From the NCBI GenBank assembly GCA_028288725.1, contig JAQGIC010000012.1, forward strand, positions 1 to 43,298: DNA of 43,298 nucleotides, read 5' to 3'. Source of the DNA: Rhodospirillales bacterium. GTDB taxonomy: Bacteria > Pseudomonadota > Alphaproteobacteria > ATCC43930 > CGMCC-115725. Under the pieces are notes generated by a model. The model had not been told where the DNA came from. It was given only the letters and a program-made list of their open reading frames with translations, and made no database searches. This document shows positions 18,761-27,175 of the stretch, piece by piece (within the stretch, counting starts at the first letter, position 1; each line of letters begins with the position of its first letter). Both the position numbers and the translations under genes were made by a program.

Positions 18761-19999
18761 TTAGACGCCGAGCCGGTTCTTATAGAACCGTCCCCCCTTC
18801 ATGATCGCCGACAGATGGGCGCCCTGGTCCTGCAGCAGGTTCAGATCCTTCGACGGATCGCCGTCGACCACCAGCAGATCGGCATAGGCGCCCGGGACCA
18901 GCTCGCCCAGTTCGCCTTCCTTCTGCACCAGCCTGGCATTGACCGTCGTCGCCGACTGGATGATCTCCATCGCCGGCATTACGTCGCTGCGAATGAGAAA
19001 TTCGCGCGACTGGTCGTCCTGCAGCTGGCCCAGCAGATCGCTGCCGTAGCAGATCGGCACGCCGGCCTTGCGGCACATGTCGAGCGAGCGCAGGCCCGCT
19101 TCCAGCACGACGTCGTTCTTGGCCAGGCTATATTCGGTAAGGCCGAAATCGCGGCCGCGGCGGCGCATGGAATCATAGGCGACCAGCGTCGGCACCAGGA
19201 ACGCGCCCTTCTCCTTCATCAGGTCGACCGCGGCCTGGTCGATCAGGTTGCCGTGCTCGATCGAGCGCACCCCCTGCCCCACGGCACGCTTCACCGCCTC
19301 GGCCGAATAGGCATGGGCACAGACGTAGGAGCCCCAGTTGGTCGCTTCCTCGACCGCGGCCGAGATCTCGTCCAGGCGGAATTGCAGGCTGTCGAGCGGA
19401 TCGGACTGCGAGGCGACGCCGCCCGAGACCATGATCTTGATCTGGTTGGCGCCCTTCCTGAGCTCGTCGCGCACCGCCTTGATCATCTCCGGCACGCCAT
19501 CGACGATGCGGGTCGTGTAGGTCAGGCCCGAACAGCAATTGCATTCGATCTCGGTCTGGGTCCGCTGGCGGAAATCGCCATGACCGCCGGTCTGGCTGAT
19601 CGCCATGCCCGAAATGAACAGGCGCGGTCCGTCGACCAGCCCGGTGTCCGATGCGATCTGCATGCCCCAATCGCCGCCGGCGGTGTCGCGCACCGAGGTG
19701 AAGCCGCGCATCAGCATGTCGCGCATCAGCACGCCGGCCTTGGCCGCCAGCAGGGTCAGCGGCACGCCGGCCAGATGCTGAATGTTCACTTCCGACAGGA
19801 AGATGTGGATATGGGCATCGATCAGGCCGGGCATCAGCACCTTGCCGCCCAGATCGATCCGCTGGGCCGAGGCCGATTTGATCGGCGTGTCGCTCACTTC
19901 CTTGACCCGGTCGCCCTCGACCAGCAGATCGATTCCGTCCTTGATCACGCCCGCACGGGTATCGAGGAACCGTCCGCCGGTGAAAAGAAAATTGCCCAT
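18761..19999 (-). CDS. metal-dependent amidohydrolase, COG1228 (imidazolonepropionase/prolidase-like)
   Basis: A 412-residue amidohydrolase-superfamily enzyme. Visible metal-site residues: His63 and His65 (DAHIH), probable carboxylated Lys188 (IKIMVSGG), His229 (CAHAYSAEA), His249 (IEHG) and Asp321 (YGSD), the binuclear-centre pattern. COG1228 includes characterised Xaa-Pro dipeptidases, and the hydroxyproline-type genes next door make an imino-acid dipeptidase a plausible guess (inference). The start at MGNFLFTGG follows GGAGACGAGCGGT; the longer frame is rejected. No signal peptide, so it would act on imported substrate. First gene of the importer operon, 154 bp after the regulator gene. 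Confidence 0.87.
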   Translation of the reverse strand: MGNFLFTGGRFLDTRAGVIKDGIDLLVEGDRVKEVSDTPIKSASAQRIDLGGKVLMPGLIDAHIHIFLSEVNIQHLAGVPLTLLAAKAGVLMRDMLMRGFTSVRDTAGGDWGMQIASDTGLVDGPRLFISGMAISQTGGHGDFRQRTQTEIECNCCSGLTYTTRIVDGVPEMIKAVRDELRKGANQIKIMVSGGVASQSDPLDSLQFRLDEISAAVEEATNWGSYVCAHAYSAEAVKRAVGQGVRSIEHGNLIDQAAVDLMKEKGAFLVPTLVAYDSMRRRGRDFGLTEYSLAKNDVVLEAGLRSLDMCRKAGVPICYGSDLLGQLQDDQSREFLIRSDVMPAMEIIQSATTVNARLVQKEGELGELVPGAYADLLVVDGDPSKDLNLLQDQGAHLSAIMKGGRFYKNRLGV

Positions 20000-20035
20000 A
20001 CCGCTCGTCTCCAGACTTTTAGCCAAATAACCGAT

Positions 20036-20146
20036 CTAGTGGATAAAATCAGACGGACTACTCCGTCTGATTTTACCACAACCCATTGGTCTGGTGGACC
20101 GATTCACCTAACGCTTGGGAAGCAAGCGTTAGGATCGGACCACTAG
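20036..20146. repeat. two-armed palindromic element, copy C (same plan, different sequence)
   Basis: A 111-bp element bounded by CTAGTGG (20036-20042) and CCACTAG (20140-20146). The left arm is a perfect 14-4-14 hairpin (20044-20057 with 20062-20075) closed by GTGG/CCAC. The right arm has GTGG, N3, GAT, a TCA bulge, a perfect 11-5-11 hairpin (20107-20117 with 20123-20133), ATC, N3, CCAC. This repeats the right-arm plan of copies A and B (GATTCA, hairpin, ATCG, closing stem, CTAG) with different paired bases. It lies 6 bp after the gntR stop and upstream of the amidohydrolase gene, and may also act as terminator or operator there. Confidence 0.7.
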
Positions 20147-20152
20147 TCGTCG

Positions 20153-20848
20153 TCAGGCCTGACGGTGCTGGCGCAGGAACGCCAGCAGGTCTTCGCCCGC
20201 CGTTTGCACATGCCGGCGCAGCAGATCGCCCGCTTCCTGGGCATTCCCTTGCCGGCACAGCTTCAAGAGTTGGGCGTGTTCCGCCCGTGCGCGTTCGATG
20301 CCGCTGGTCAGCACGAGCTGCAGCCGGGTGTATCGATCCGTGTTCCCCAGCAAACTCTGGACCAGCCCCAACGAGCGGTCGCGCCCGGCGGGCCGATAAA
20401 GCGTCAGGTGGAACTCGGAATTCATCTCGCCCCAGGCATGGACGTCGGGCCCGTCGAGCGATTGCTCGTAGCGGCCGAGGATCTTCGCGGCGGCGGCGAG
20501 ATCGGCCTCGGTCGTCCTGGGGATGGCGCGGGCCAGCAGATCGGGTTCCAGCAACGCGCGCAGATCGAACAGTTCGCCGATCTCGTCGAGGGACAGCGAC
20601 GACACGACGGCACCGCGATGAGCGTGCAGCGTGACCAGCCCCTCGGCCTCCAGCTGCCGGAATGCCTCGCGGATCGGGATACGGCTGACCCCCAGTTCGG
20701 TCGCCAGCGCGTCCTGACGCAGATTCTCGCCTTCGGCATAGTCGCCGGCCAAAATGCGTTCGCGGATCGCGTCGGCCGCAGCCTCGGTCACCGTTTGCCG
20801 CTTCAGCAGCCCGCCCCGTTCGCGAGGTATCGTCTCCGTCACCGCCAA
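20153..20848 (-). CDS. GntR-family (FCD) transcriptional regulator
   Basis: A 231-residue regulator: N-terminal winged helix (about 15-80; LRQDALATELGVSRIPIREAF is the recognition region) and a C-terminal all-helical FCD ligand domain (about 90-225; acidic/His metal-site candidates around EMNSEFHLTLY). FCD regulators commonly sense the organic or amino acid their operon degrades. There is no suitable ATG. TTG at 20848 has GGAGG eight bases upstream and is preferred; GTG at 20842 is the alternative. It sits between the two operons it probably controls, divergent from the DapA-family gene. Confidence 0.87.
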   Translation of the reverse strand: MAVTETIPRERGGLLKRQTVTEAAADAIRERILAGDYAEGENLRQDALATELGVSRIPIREAFRQLEAEGLVTLHAHRGAVVSSLSLDEIGELFDLRALLEPDLLARAIPRTTEADLAAAAKILGRYEQSLDGPDVHAWGEMNSEFHLTLYRPAGRDRSLGLVQSLLGNTDRYTRLQLVLTSGIERARAEHAQLLKLCRQGNAQEAGDLLRRHVQTAGEDLLAFLRQHRQA

Positions 20849-20915
20849 GCCGCCACCCTCCGGTCCAAGCTCATTCCCTGCCGAGGACGATAGCAGGTCG
20901 ACCGCCGGATTGTAA

Positions 20916-20959
20916 GATTGGATAAAATATGCGGATTGCCGGATTGGATAAAATATGCG
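20916..20959. promoter_or_regulatory. 18-bp direct repeat in the divergent control region, likely operator
   Basis: GATTGGATAAAATATGCG occurs twice, at 20916-20933 and 20942-20959, offset by 26 bp, in the 148 bp between the regulator gene and the DapA-family gene. The core TGGATAAAAT occurs a third time at 20040-20049, just upstream of the amidohydrolase gene. Placement before both transcription units and next to a GntR gene suggests regulator binding sites. The AT-rich TAAAAT cores could also serve as -10 elements. Confidence 0.6.
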
Positions 20960-20996
20960 ATCTACCAGCATCACCCCAGCGGCAGGAGCCGAGATC

Positions 20997-21911
20997 ATGG
21001 CAAAGCAGGTCACTTGGACGGGCGTTTTCCCCGCGGTCACGACCCAGTTCCACGCCGACGATAGCATCGATTTCCCGGCGACCCAGAAGGTCGTGAAGGC
21101 GCTGATCGACGACGGCGTCGACGGCCTGATCGCCTGCGGCTCGGTCGGCGAGAATTCGGCGCTCAGCGCCGGCGAGAAGCGCGAAGTCGTGGCCGCGATC
21201 AAGGAAGCGTCGGGCGGCCGGGTACCGGTCATCACCGGCGTCGCGGAAAATTCGACGCGCCTGGCCGAGACCTATGCCCGCGATGTCGAACGGATCGGCG
21301 CCGACGGGTTGATGCTGATGCCGCCGATGGTCTATTCGGCCAGCCCGCGCGAGATCGTCGCGTTCTTCAAGAGCGTGGCGGCGGCGTCGGATCTGCCGAT
21401 CATGATCTACAACAATCCGCCGGCCTACCGGAACGACGTGACCCCGGCGATGGTTCAGCAGCTGGCCGACGTCGACACCATCGTCGCCATCAAGGAATCC
21501 TCCGGCGATACGCGCCGCTTCGTCGATCTGCAGAATCTGAACGGCAACCGGTTCCAGCTGTTCTGCGGATTGGACGATGTGATCCTGGAGACCGGCACGC
21601 TGGGCGCCGTCGGCTGGATCTCGGGCCTGTCGAACGTCTTCCCGCGCGAATGCCATCGGCTGTTCACCATGGTGCGCGACGGCCGCGCCCAGGCGGCGAT
21701 GCCGCTCTATCGCTGGCTGATGCCGCTGCTGCATCTCGATGCCCGCGCCGACCTCGTGCAATGCATCAAGCTGTGCGAGCAGATCATGGGCCGCGGTTCC
21801 GAGCGCACGCGCGCACCGCGCCTGATGCTGGAGGGCGCCGAGCGCGCCTTCGTCGAGGATCTGATGAAGGTGGCGTTGGCGACCCGCCACCAGATCGCCG
21901 AGATCGCCTGA
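20997..21911 (+). CDS. DapA-family lyase, probable 1-pyrroline-4-hydroxy-2-carboxylate deaminase
   Basis: A 304-residue TIM-barrel protein of the dihydrodipicolinate synthase/N-acetylneuraminate lyase family. Schiff-base Lys166 (VAIKESSG), Tyr138 (IYNNP) and a GSVGE phosphate/carboxylate loop (48-52) are present. DapA-family members in hydroxyproline clusters deaminate 1-pyrroline-4-hydroxy-2-carboxylate to alpha-ketoglutarate semialdehyde, and the next two genes support that role over lysine synthesis. The start MAKQVTW follows GGCAGGAGCC; a longer frame would run through the operator. Its TGA overlaps the next ATG. Confidence 0.88.
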   Translation: MAKQVTWTGVFPAVTTQFHADDSIDFPATQKVVKALIDDGVDGLIACGSVGENSALSAGEKREVVAAIKEASGGRVPVITGVAENSTRLAETYARDVERIGADGLMLMPPMVYSASPREIVAFFKSVAAASDLPIMIYNNPPAYRNDVTPAMVQQLADVDTIVAIKESSGDTRRFVDLQNLNGNRFQLFCGLDDVILETGTLGAVGWISGLSNVFPRECHRLFTMVRDGRAQAAMPLYRWLMPLLHLDARADLVQCIKLCEQIMGRGSERTRAPRLMLEGAERAFVEDLMKVALATRHQIAEIA

Positions 21912-22936
21912 TGCCGGCCTTCGGCGGCGTCCCCGACGGACGGCACAGCTTTTCCTGCCTCGACGGCCATACCTGCGGCAATCCGGTCCGCATGGTGGTG
22001 GGCGGCGGCCCGCAGCTGAAGGGCGCGACCATGAGCGAGCGACGCCAGGATTTCCTGGCCCGGTTCGACTGGGTGCGCCGCGCCCTGATGTTCGAGCCGC
22101 GCGGACACGACGTCATGTCCGGCTCGATCCTCTATCCGCCGACGCGCGACGATTGCGATATCGCGATATTATTCATCGAGGTTTCGGGCTGCCTGCCGAT
22201 GTGCGGGCACGGCACGATCGGCACCGTGACCATGGCGTTGGAAAACGGCCTGATCACGCCCGCGACCGAAGGCACGGTGCGGTTGGACGCGCCGGCCGGG
22301 CTGGTAACCGCGACCTATGTCCGCAACGGCGCCCATATCGACAGCGTGCGCGTCCGCAACGTGCCGTCGTTCCTGGCCTTCGCGGACGTGAAGATCGAGG
22401 TCGAGGGCCTGGGCGAACTGGTCGTCGATATCGCCTATGGCGGCAATTTCTACGCGATCATCGAGCCGCAGAAGAACTACGCCGGCATCGACGCGCTCGG
22501 CGCCGACGGCATCGTGAGTTTGAGCCCGCGGGTGCGCAACGCGGTGAACAAGGCGGTCGATGCGGTGCATCCGCAGGATCCGACCATCCGCGGCGTCGGC
22601 CATGTGCAATGGACCGACAAGCCGCGCGACGGCCGCGCCCACGGCCGTAACGCGGTCTATTACGGCGACAAGGCGATCGACCGGTCGCCGTGCGGCACCG
22701 GCACATCCGCCCGCATGGCGCAGCTCGCCGCGCGCGGCGCCTTGGCGGTCGGCCAGGATTTTATCCATGAGAGCATCATCGGCACTTTGTTCGAGGGCCG
22801 GGTCGAGGCGGCGGAGATGGTCGGCAAGCTGGATGCGATCATTCCGAGCATCGCCGGCTGGGCTCGCCTCCACGGCATCAACACGATCTTCGTCGACAGC
22901 CGCGACCCTCTCGCCGGCGGCTTCCAGCTCAGCTGA
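21911..22936 (+). CDS. 4-hydroxyproline 2-epimerase (proline racemase family)
   Basis: A 341-residue PLP-independent epimerase that should interconvert trans-4-hydroxy-L-proline and cis-4-hydroxy-D-proline. Both catalytic cysteines are present: Cys98 in MCGHGTIG and Cys261 in DRSPCGTGTSA. Keeping the second Cys argues against the 3-hydroxyproline dehydratase branch, which has Thr there. HTCGNPVR near the start and YGGNFYAI match the 4-hydroxyproline group as I know it. It overlaps the DapA-family stop by 1 bp (TGATG), so the genes are coupled. Confidence 0.9.
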   Translation: MPAFGGVPDGRHSFSCLDGHTCGNPVRMVVGGGPQLKGATMSERRQDFLARFDWVRRALMFEPRGHDVMSGSILYPPTRDDCDIAILFIEVSGCLPMCGHGTIGTVTMALENGLITPATEGTVRLDAPAGLVTATYVRNGAHIDSVRVRNVPSFLAFADVKIEVEGLGELVVDIAYGGNFYAIIEPQKNYAGIDALGADGIVSLSPRVRNAVNKAVDAVHPQDPTIRGVGHVQWTDKPRDGRAHGRNAVYYGDKAIDRSPCGTGTSARMAQLAARGALAVGQDFIHESIIGTLFEGRVEAAEMVGKLDAIIPSIAGWARLHGINTIFVDSRDPLAGGFQLS

Positions 22937-22945
22937 AATCAGACG

Positions 22946-24187
22946 ATGAAGCAGAAGATCGCGATCGTCGGCGCCGGCATCATCGGCATGAGCGCCGCCC
23001 GGGTCCTGCAACGGGCCGGCGCCGATGTCATCGTCTATGATCCGGAGGAGCCGGGCGCCATCTGCTCGTTCGGCAATGCCGGCAATATCGCGATCGATCA
23101 TGTCCGGCCCTTGAGCCGGCTCGACGTGCTGGCGACCGTGCCGCGCATGCTGATGGATCCGCTGGCGCCGCTCTGCCTAAAGCCTGCGGGCCTGCCCGCC
23201 GCCTGGCCCTGGCTGTGGCGGGCGGCCGTCGCGTCACGCCCGTCGCAGGTCCAGCGCGGCACCGCCGGGCTGGCGGCTCTGCTGGGCGCCGCCCGCGCCG
23301 CCTGGGATGATGAAATCAAACTCTCGGGCCTGGAAGACCTGTTCCGGACCGAGGGCGCGCTGGTCGTCTATGAGCAGCCCGCAAGCCTGACGGCCACAGC
23401 CGCCGACGCGCAGATCCTGCGCGATCATGGCGTGCGCGTGGACATGCTGTCGGCCGATCGGATCAACCAGTTGGTGCCGGGCCTCGCCCGCCCCGCGGCC
23501 GGCGGCCGGTTCTATCCGGATGCCGCCCATACCATCGATCCGCGCGGCATCGTCACGCGTCTGGCCGAACGCTTCGTCGCCGAGGGCGGCACGATCCGGC
23601 GCGAGCGGGTCACGGGCTTTCTGCAAGCGGATGGCCGGGTCGCCGGCATCCAGACGCCGGTGCGCGCCGAGACGGTGGGTGCGGTCGTGCTGGCGAGCGG
23701 CCTCGCCTCGCGGCCGCTCGCCGAACAATTGGGCGCCCGCACGCCGATCGGCGGCGAACGCGGCTATCACGTCGTGCTGCAAAATGGGCCGGCGCTCGAT
23801 CTGTCGGTTACCTTCGCCGAGCGCGGCTTCATCGCCACGCCGATGCGCATGGGCGTGCGCCTGGCCGGCACGGTCGAACTGGGTGCCGGCACCGACCCCG
23901 ACTGGCGCCGGGCCGAAGCGCTGCTGCACCACATGCGCACGCTTTATGGCCGCGACGATCTGGCCGAAGCATCGCGCTGGACCGGCGACCGGCCGACCCT
24001 GCCCGACTATCTGCCGATGCTGGGCGCCAGCCCGAAGGCGCGCAACGCCATCTTCGCCTTCGGCCACCAGCATATCGGCCTGACGCTCGCCGCCGTTACC
24101 GGCCGCCTGGTGCGGGACCTGGTGTTGGAGCGCCCCGTGGCACTCGACCTGTCGGCCTGCCGGACGGATCGATTCGGTCGGCTCTGA
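22946..24187 (+). CDS. FAD-dependent D-amino acid dehydrogenase (D-hydroxyproline type)
   Basis: A 413-residue DadA-like flavoenzyme. The N-terminal dinucleotide motif GAGIIG (9-14) and the C-terminal GDRPTLPDYLPMLG and FGHQHIGLTLA blocks mark the DAO family. In hydroxyproline clusters this enzyme oxidises cis-4-hydroxy-D-proline to 1-pyrroline-4-hydroxy-2-carboxylate and passes electrons to the respiratory chain. It lies 9 bp after the epimerase gene. The final enzyme, alpha-ketoglutarate semialdehyde dehydrogenase, is not in the window. No obvious terminator before the convergent chemoreceptor gene. Confidence 0.88.
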   Translation: MKQKIAIVGAGIIGMSAARVLQRAGADVIVYDPEEPGAICSFGNAGNIAIDHVRPLSRLDVLATVPRMLMDPLAPLCLKPAGLPAAWPWLWRAAVASRPSQVQRGTAGLAALLGAARAAWDDEIKLSGLEDLFRTEGALVVYEQPASLTATAADAQILRDHGVRVDMLSADRINQLVPGLARPAAGGRFYPDAAHTIDPRGIVTRLAERFVAEGGTIRRERVTGFLQADGRVAGIQTPVRAETVGAVVLASGLASRPLAEQLGARTPIGGERGYHVVLQNGPALDLSVTFAERGFIATPMRMGVRLAGTVELGAGTDPDWRRAEALLHHMRTLYGRDDLAEASRWTGDRPTLPDYLPMLGASPKARNAIFAFGHQHIGLTLAAVTGRLVRDLVLERPVALDLSACRTDRFGRL

Positions 24188-24244
24188 CGCCTTAATTCAA
24201 GACGTTAGCGTCGAATGGCTATTTCCGATCGAAGTCGATGATCG

Positions 24245-25942
24245 TCAGGCCGCGCCCGAGCGTACGGCGGCGACGAAGATCGCAACCTCCCGGCGCATGC
24301 GCTCGGCCTGCTGCGACAGTTCGGTCGCCGAGCTCAGGACCTGGCTCGCTGCAGCGCCGGTAAGCCCGGCGGCCGCCGACACGCCGACGATGTTCTGAGC
24401 CACTTCCTGGGTTCCGCCAGCCGCCTGCTGCACGTTCCGGGTGATTTCGCCGGTTGCGGCCCCCTGCTCTTCGATCGCGGCCGCGATCGCCGTCGTCACC
24501 TGACTGATTTGGCCGATGATCTCGCCAATACTGCTGATGTCCCGCACCGTCCCGGTCGTGGCGCGCTGGATCGCGGATATTTGGGCTTCGATCTCCTCGG
24601 TCGCCTGCGCCGTCTGATTGGCGAGCGCCTTGACCTCGGACGCTACGACCGCGAAGCCCTTGCCCGCCTCGCCGGCCCGCGCCGCCTCGATCGTGGCATT
24701 CAGCGCGAGCAGGTTGGTCTGGCTGGCGATATCCTTGATCAGGCGAATGACGTCTTCGATCCGTTTCGCCGCCTGGGCCAGATCCTCGACCGATCGGCTG
24801 GTCCGATTCGCCTGCTCGACCGCCTCGCCGGCCACGGCCGTCGACTGGGTGATCTGGCGGCCGATCTCGCCGATCGACACGGACAGTTCCTCGGACGCGG
24901 CGGCCACGGTCTGGACATTGGCCGAGGTCTGCTCGACCGCCGCCGCGACGGCAGTGCTCTGTTGCGAGGTTTCCTCTGCCGTGTCGGACAGGCTCCGGGC
25001 GGCGGCCTGCAATTGCGTAGAAGCCGACGCGACCATATCGACCACGCCCTGGACGCTGCTTTCGAAATTATCGGCCATCTGGATCATGGCCGCCTTTTGC
25101 TCGGCTTCTGCCCGGCGCTTGACCTCGGCCTGCTCCGCCTCGAGCCGCTTCATCACAAGGCCATTGTCCTTGAAGACCTGGAGCGATCTCGCGAGAGATC
25201 CGACTTCGTCGCCGCGCGTCGTGCCGGCGACCTCGATGCCGAGATCGCCGGCCGCCAGACGGTTCATGGCACCGGTCATGAGACGGATCGGCCGCGCGAC
25301 CCCGATGATGATCAGCGCGCCGGCCGCGATACTGAGCAGTGCCGCGACGCCCAGCGTGACGATGATCATGCTGCGCGAAGCGTCGAACACCTGCGCACCA
25401 TGGTCGGCGGCGGCAATACCCGATTTGACGTTGAAATCGATATCGGCTTGCAGCGCCGCGCGAAACTCGCCGAACCGGTCGCGGGCCTCGCCCTGGAACA
25501 GCGCGGTGACGGCCTTGCCGTCATGCTGCTTCAGCAGGGTCGCGGCCCGATCGTTGATCGCCAGATAGGCCTTCCAGGTCCGGACGACATCGTCGGCGAG
25601 CACCCGTTCCTGCCCCGGCGTGACGATCTTTTCGTAAGCCCTGAGCGTGTCCCTGCCTTCGTCGAACGCCGTCTGCAACCGGCCCTGCTCCACCGCTCGG
25701 GCCTCGTCGGTCTCGGAAATGACCAATGAAGCGGTGAGCGCGCGCGACCGTTCCGAGGCCTGCGCAATCTTGCCGAGAAGTCGCGTCGCCGGCAGCCAAT
25801 GATCGCGCACCTCGGCGGCGGCGCCGTTGATATCGCCCATGCCACCATCGGCGATGACACCAAGGCCGATGACCACCACAAGCACGCAACCGAAGGCTGC
25901 CAGAACTTTCAGCCTTATCGAGAAACTGTTAAGCCAGGACAT
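24245..25942 (-). CDS. methyl-accepting chemotaxis protein
   Basis: A 565-residue transmembrane chemoreceptor: TM1 (about 12-31), a four-helix-bundle periplasmic domain with [12 protein letters not shown]2 (about 192-215), HAMP (216-270) and a long signalling hairpin with the conserved tip region [19 protein letters not shown] and [11 protein letters not shown]. There is no C-terminal CheR/CheB-binding pentapeptide. The start MSWLNSF is chosen because it begins just before TM1; a GTG 33 bp upstream is possible. The ligand is unknown. Being next to the hydroxyproline-type operon does not by itself link it to that pathway. Confidence 0.92.
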   Translation of the reverse strand: MSWLNSFSIRLKVLAAFGCVLVVVIGLGVIADGGMGDINGAAAEVRDHWLPATRLLGKIAQASERSRALTASLVISETDEARAVEQGRLQTAFDEGRDTLRAYEKIVTPGQERVLADDVVRTWKAYLAINDRAATLLKQHDGKAVTALFQGEARDRFGEFRAALQADIDFNVKSGIAAADHGAQVFDASRSMIIVTLGVAALLSIAAGALIIIGVARPIRLMTGAMNRLAAGDLGIEVAGTTRGDEVGSLARSLQVFKDNGLVMKRLEAEQAEVKRRAEAEQKAAMIQMADNFESSVQGVVDMVASASTQLQAAARSLSDTAEETSQQSTAVAAAVEQTSANVQTVAAASEELSVSIGEIGRQITQSTAVAGEAVEQANRTSRSVEDLAQAAKRIEDVIRLIKDIASQTNLLALNATIEAARAGEAGKGFAVVASEVKALANQTAQATEEIEAQISAIQRATTGTVRDISSIGEIIGQISQVTTAIAAAIEEQGAATGEITRNVQQAAGGTQEVAQNIVGVSAAAGLTGAAASQVLSSATELSQQAERMRREVAIFVAAVRSGAA

Positions 25943-26377
25943 TTCATACTCATAAATGAACAATGCGCTCCGCACCGAGAAATCGGCCCGTTCAGTTAAA
26001 GAGTAGGACGAATATAGGCAATATATTATTTATCGGTCACTCAGATTGATCCATCATTTAGATTAAACCTAAGAATGATCTCAGAGTTATTACTCGATCT
26101 TAACCGATCCAGACGTACGCGCATAAAGTCTGCGTTTTGCATGAAACCGCTTCGAAGCCCACGGTACCCCCTCGATGAATATCGATGGAATCGCCATATT
26201 CCCGTGCATCTCGACGCATCCCGACGGCATTCGGACATGCGAGAGAACTCATAGGATTGGCAACAAACGGAACGCGTGATCCGGTTCAAGTATGCATTTG
26301 AGAGAGAGCGCTCACTTCGCGATCTATATTTGGTGTGTTCGGCATTTGTCGTGCCATCGCCTGTCGCCAAAAGCCGG
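25943..26377. other. 435-bp AT-richer stretch without a convincing gene
   Basis: This stretch is markedly richer in A and T than the rest of the window, for example around 26010-26110 with AATATATTATTTATC. It holds only poor open frames with no SD and atypical codon use. It must contain the chemoreceptor promoter near its left end. A weak hairpin (ATCATTTAG near 26051 pairing with CTAAGAATGAT) is visible. Nothing else is recognised; it could be a foreign remnant or a regulatory region. Confidence 0.5.
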
Positions 26378-26818
26378 TCACAGGAACGCCGCAACCGCTT
26401 CCAGATGATGGGCGTCGGCGCCGAGCCGGTCGACGATGCGGGCGCGGTGGCAGTGGCGCCAGTCCGCCTCGTAGCACAGCAGGCAGCAGCGCTCGCTCCG
26501 AGCTCGCACCGCGACCTCTTCCAGCGCCTCGCCGGCGGCGGGCGTCGCTAATTGCGTATCGACGATCCGCCAGAAGGTCGCGTGATCGCCCGTATGATGG
26601 GCGACCCGGCCCTCCTTTGGGGTGCCGAGCGGCTTCAGATGGACATAGCCGATGCCCTCGGCCTGGAGCGATGCCGCCAGAGCTGTCTTCGAGAAGCCGG
26701 CGCGCCGCGATTGCGGCCGGTCTCGGACATCGAGCACCGTCTTGATACCGGCCCGCGCCAGCGCCGCGATCACGTCGCTCTGCGCCGCCTTCTCATAGCC
26801 GATCGTCCAGATCTCCAT
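26378..26818 (-). CDS. DUF488 family protein
   Basis: A 146-residue DUF488 protein: MEIWTIGYE opening, conserved LDVRDRPQSRRAGFSK loop, and a C-terminal LLCYEAD-x4-CHR motif with the family's conserved Cys and His-Arg. The biochemical role is not established. The start has GGAGG six bases upstream; the longer frame crosses the riboswitch leader region of the divergent gcv operon and is rejected. Confidence 0.87.
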   Translation of the reverse strand: MEIWTIGYEKAAQSDVIAALARAGIKTVLDVRDRPQSRRAGFSKTALAASLQAEGIGYVHLKPLGTPKEGRVAHHTGDHATFWRIVDTQLATPAAGEALEEVAVRARSERCCLLCYEADWRHCHRARIVDRLGADAHHLEAVAAFL

Positions 26819-26918
26819 CACCGACCTCCGGCGGTTACCATAAGCCAGGGGCGCCCGGTCGCCATCGCTCGATTGACAGCCGATGCCGAAAATGCGACGG
26901 GTGAGGTCTGCCACTGAG

Positions 26919-27113
26919 CCTCGTGGGAGAGACCGGAGAGCCCGAAGGGGCCAGCCGGCGCCGAAGGAGCAACCGCCCCGGAAACTCTCAGGCAAACGGA
27001 CCGCGAGGGAAGGCGACTCTGGAAAGCAGGCTTCGATTCATATCGAGGCCTCACCGACGAGGTAAGCCGCGGGGAAGCCCCGTGTGCCAATCTTTCAGGT
27101 TCTAAGGACAGAG
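26919..27113 (+). promoter_or_regulatory. tandem glycine riboswitch
   Basis: Two consecutive glycine aptamers upstream of gcvT. Aptamer 1 runs 26919-27008 with P1 CCTCG/CGAGG and the signature GCCGAAGGAGCAA, then ACTCTCAGGCAAA. Aptamer 2 runs 27017-27113 with P1 CTCTG/CAGAG, GGAAAGCAGG, then CTTTCAGGTTCTAAGGACAG. They are joined by an 8-nt linker. Glycine binding normally switches glycine cleavage genes on. A small hairpin (CGTG-TTCG-CACG near 27126-27137) follows before the gcvT SD and may belong to the expression platform. Confidence 0.95.
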
Positions 27114-27175
27114 GGGGCGCGGATCGTGTTCGCACGGTCTTTCACGCGACCACCCTGTCTTCGAGCCGAGGTACC

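Noticed and set aside
17891-20146. 751-codon plus-strand open frame across the PotC-like permease and amidohydrolase
   Set aside because: Antisense shadow of two genes with complete conserved motifs; low-complexity translation.
20849-21235. N-terminal extension of the GntR regulator to 360 residues
   Set aside because: It would run through the divergent operator region and the start of the DapA-family gene; the SD points to TTG 20848.
26041-26394. 117-codon minus-strand frame in the AT-rich stretch
   Set aside because: No SD, atypical composition, no recognisable motif, and it overlaps the end of the DUF488 gene.
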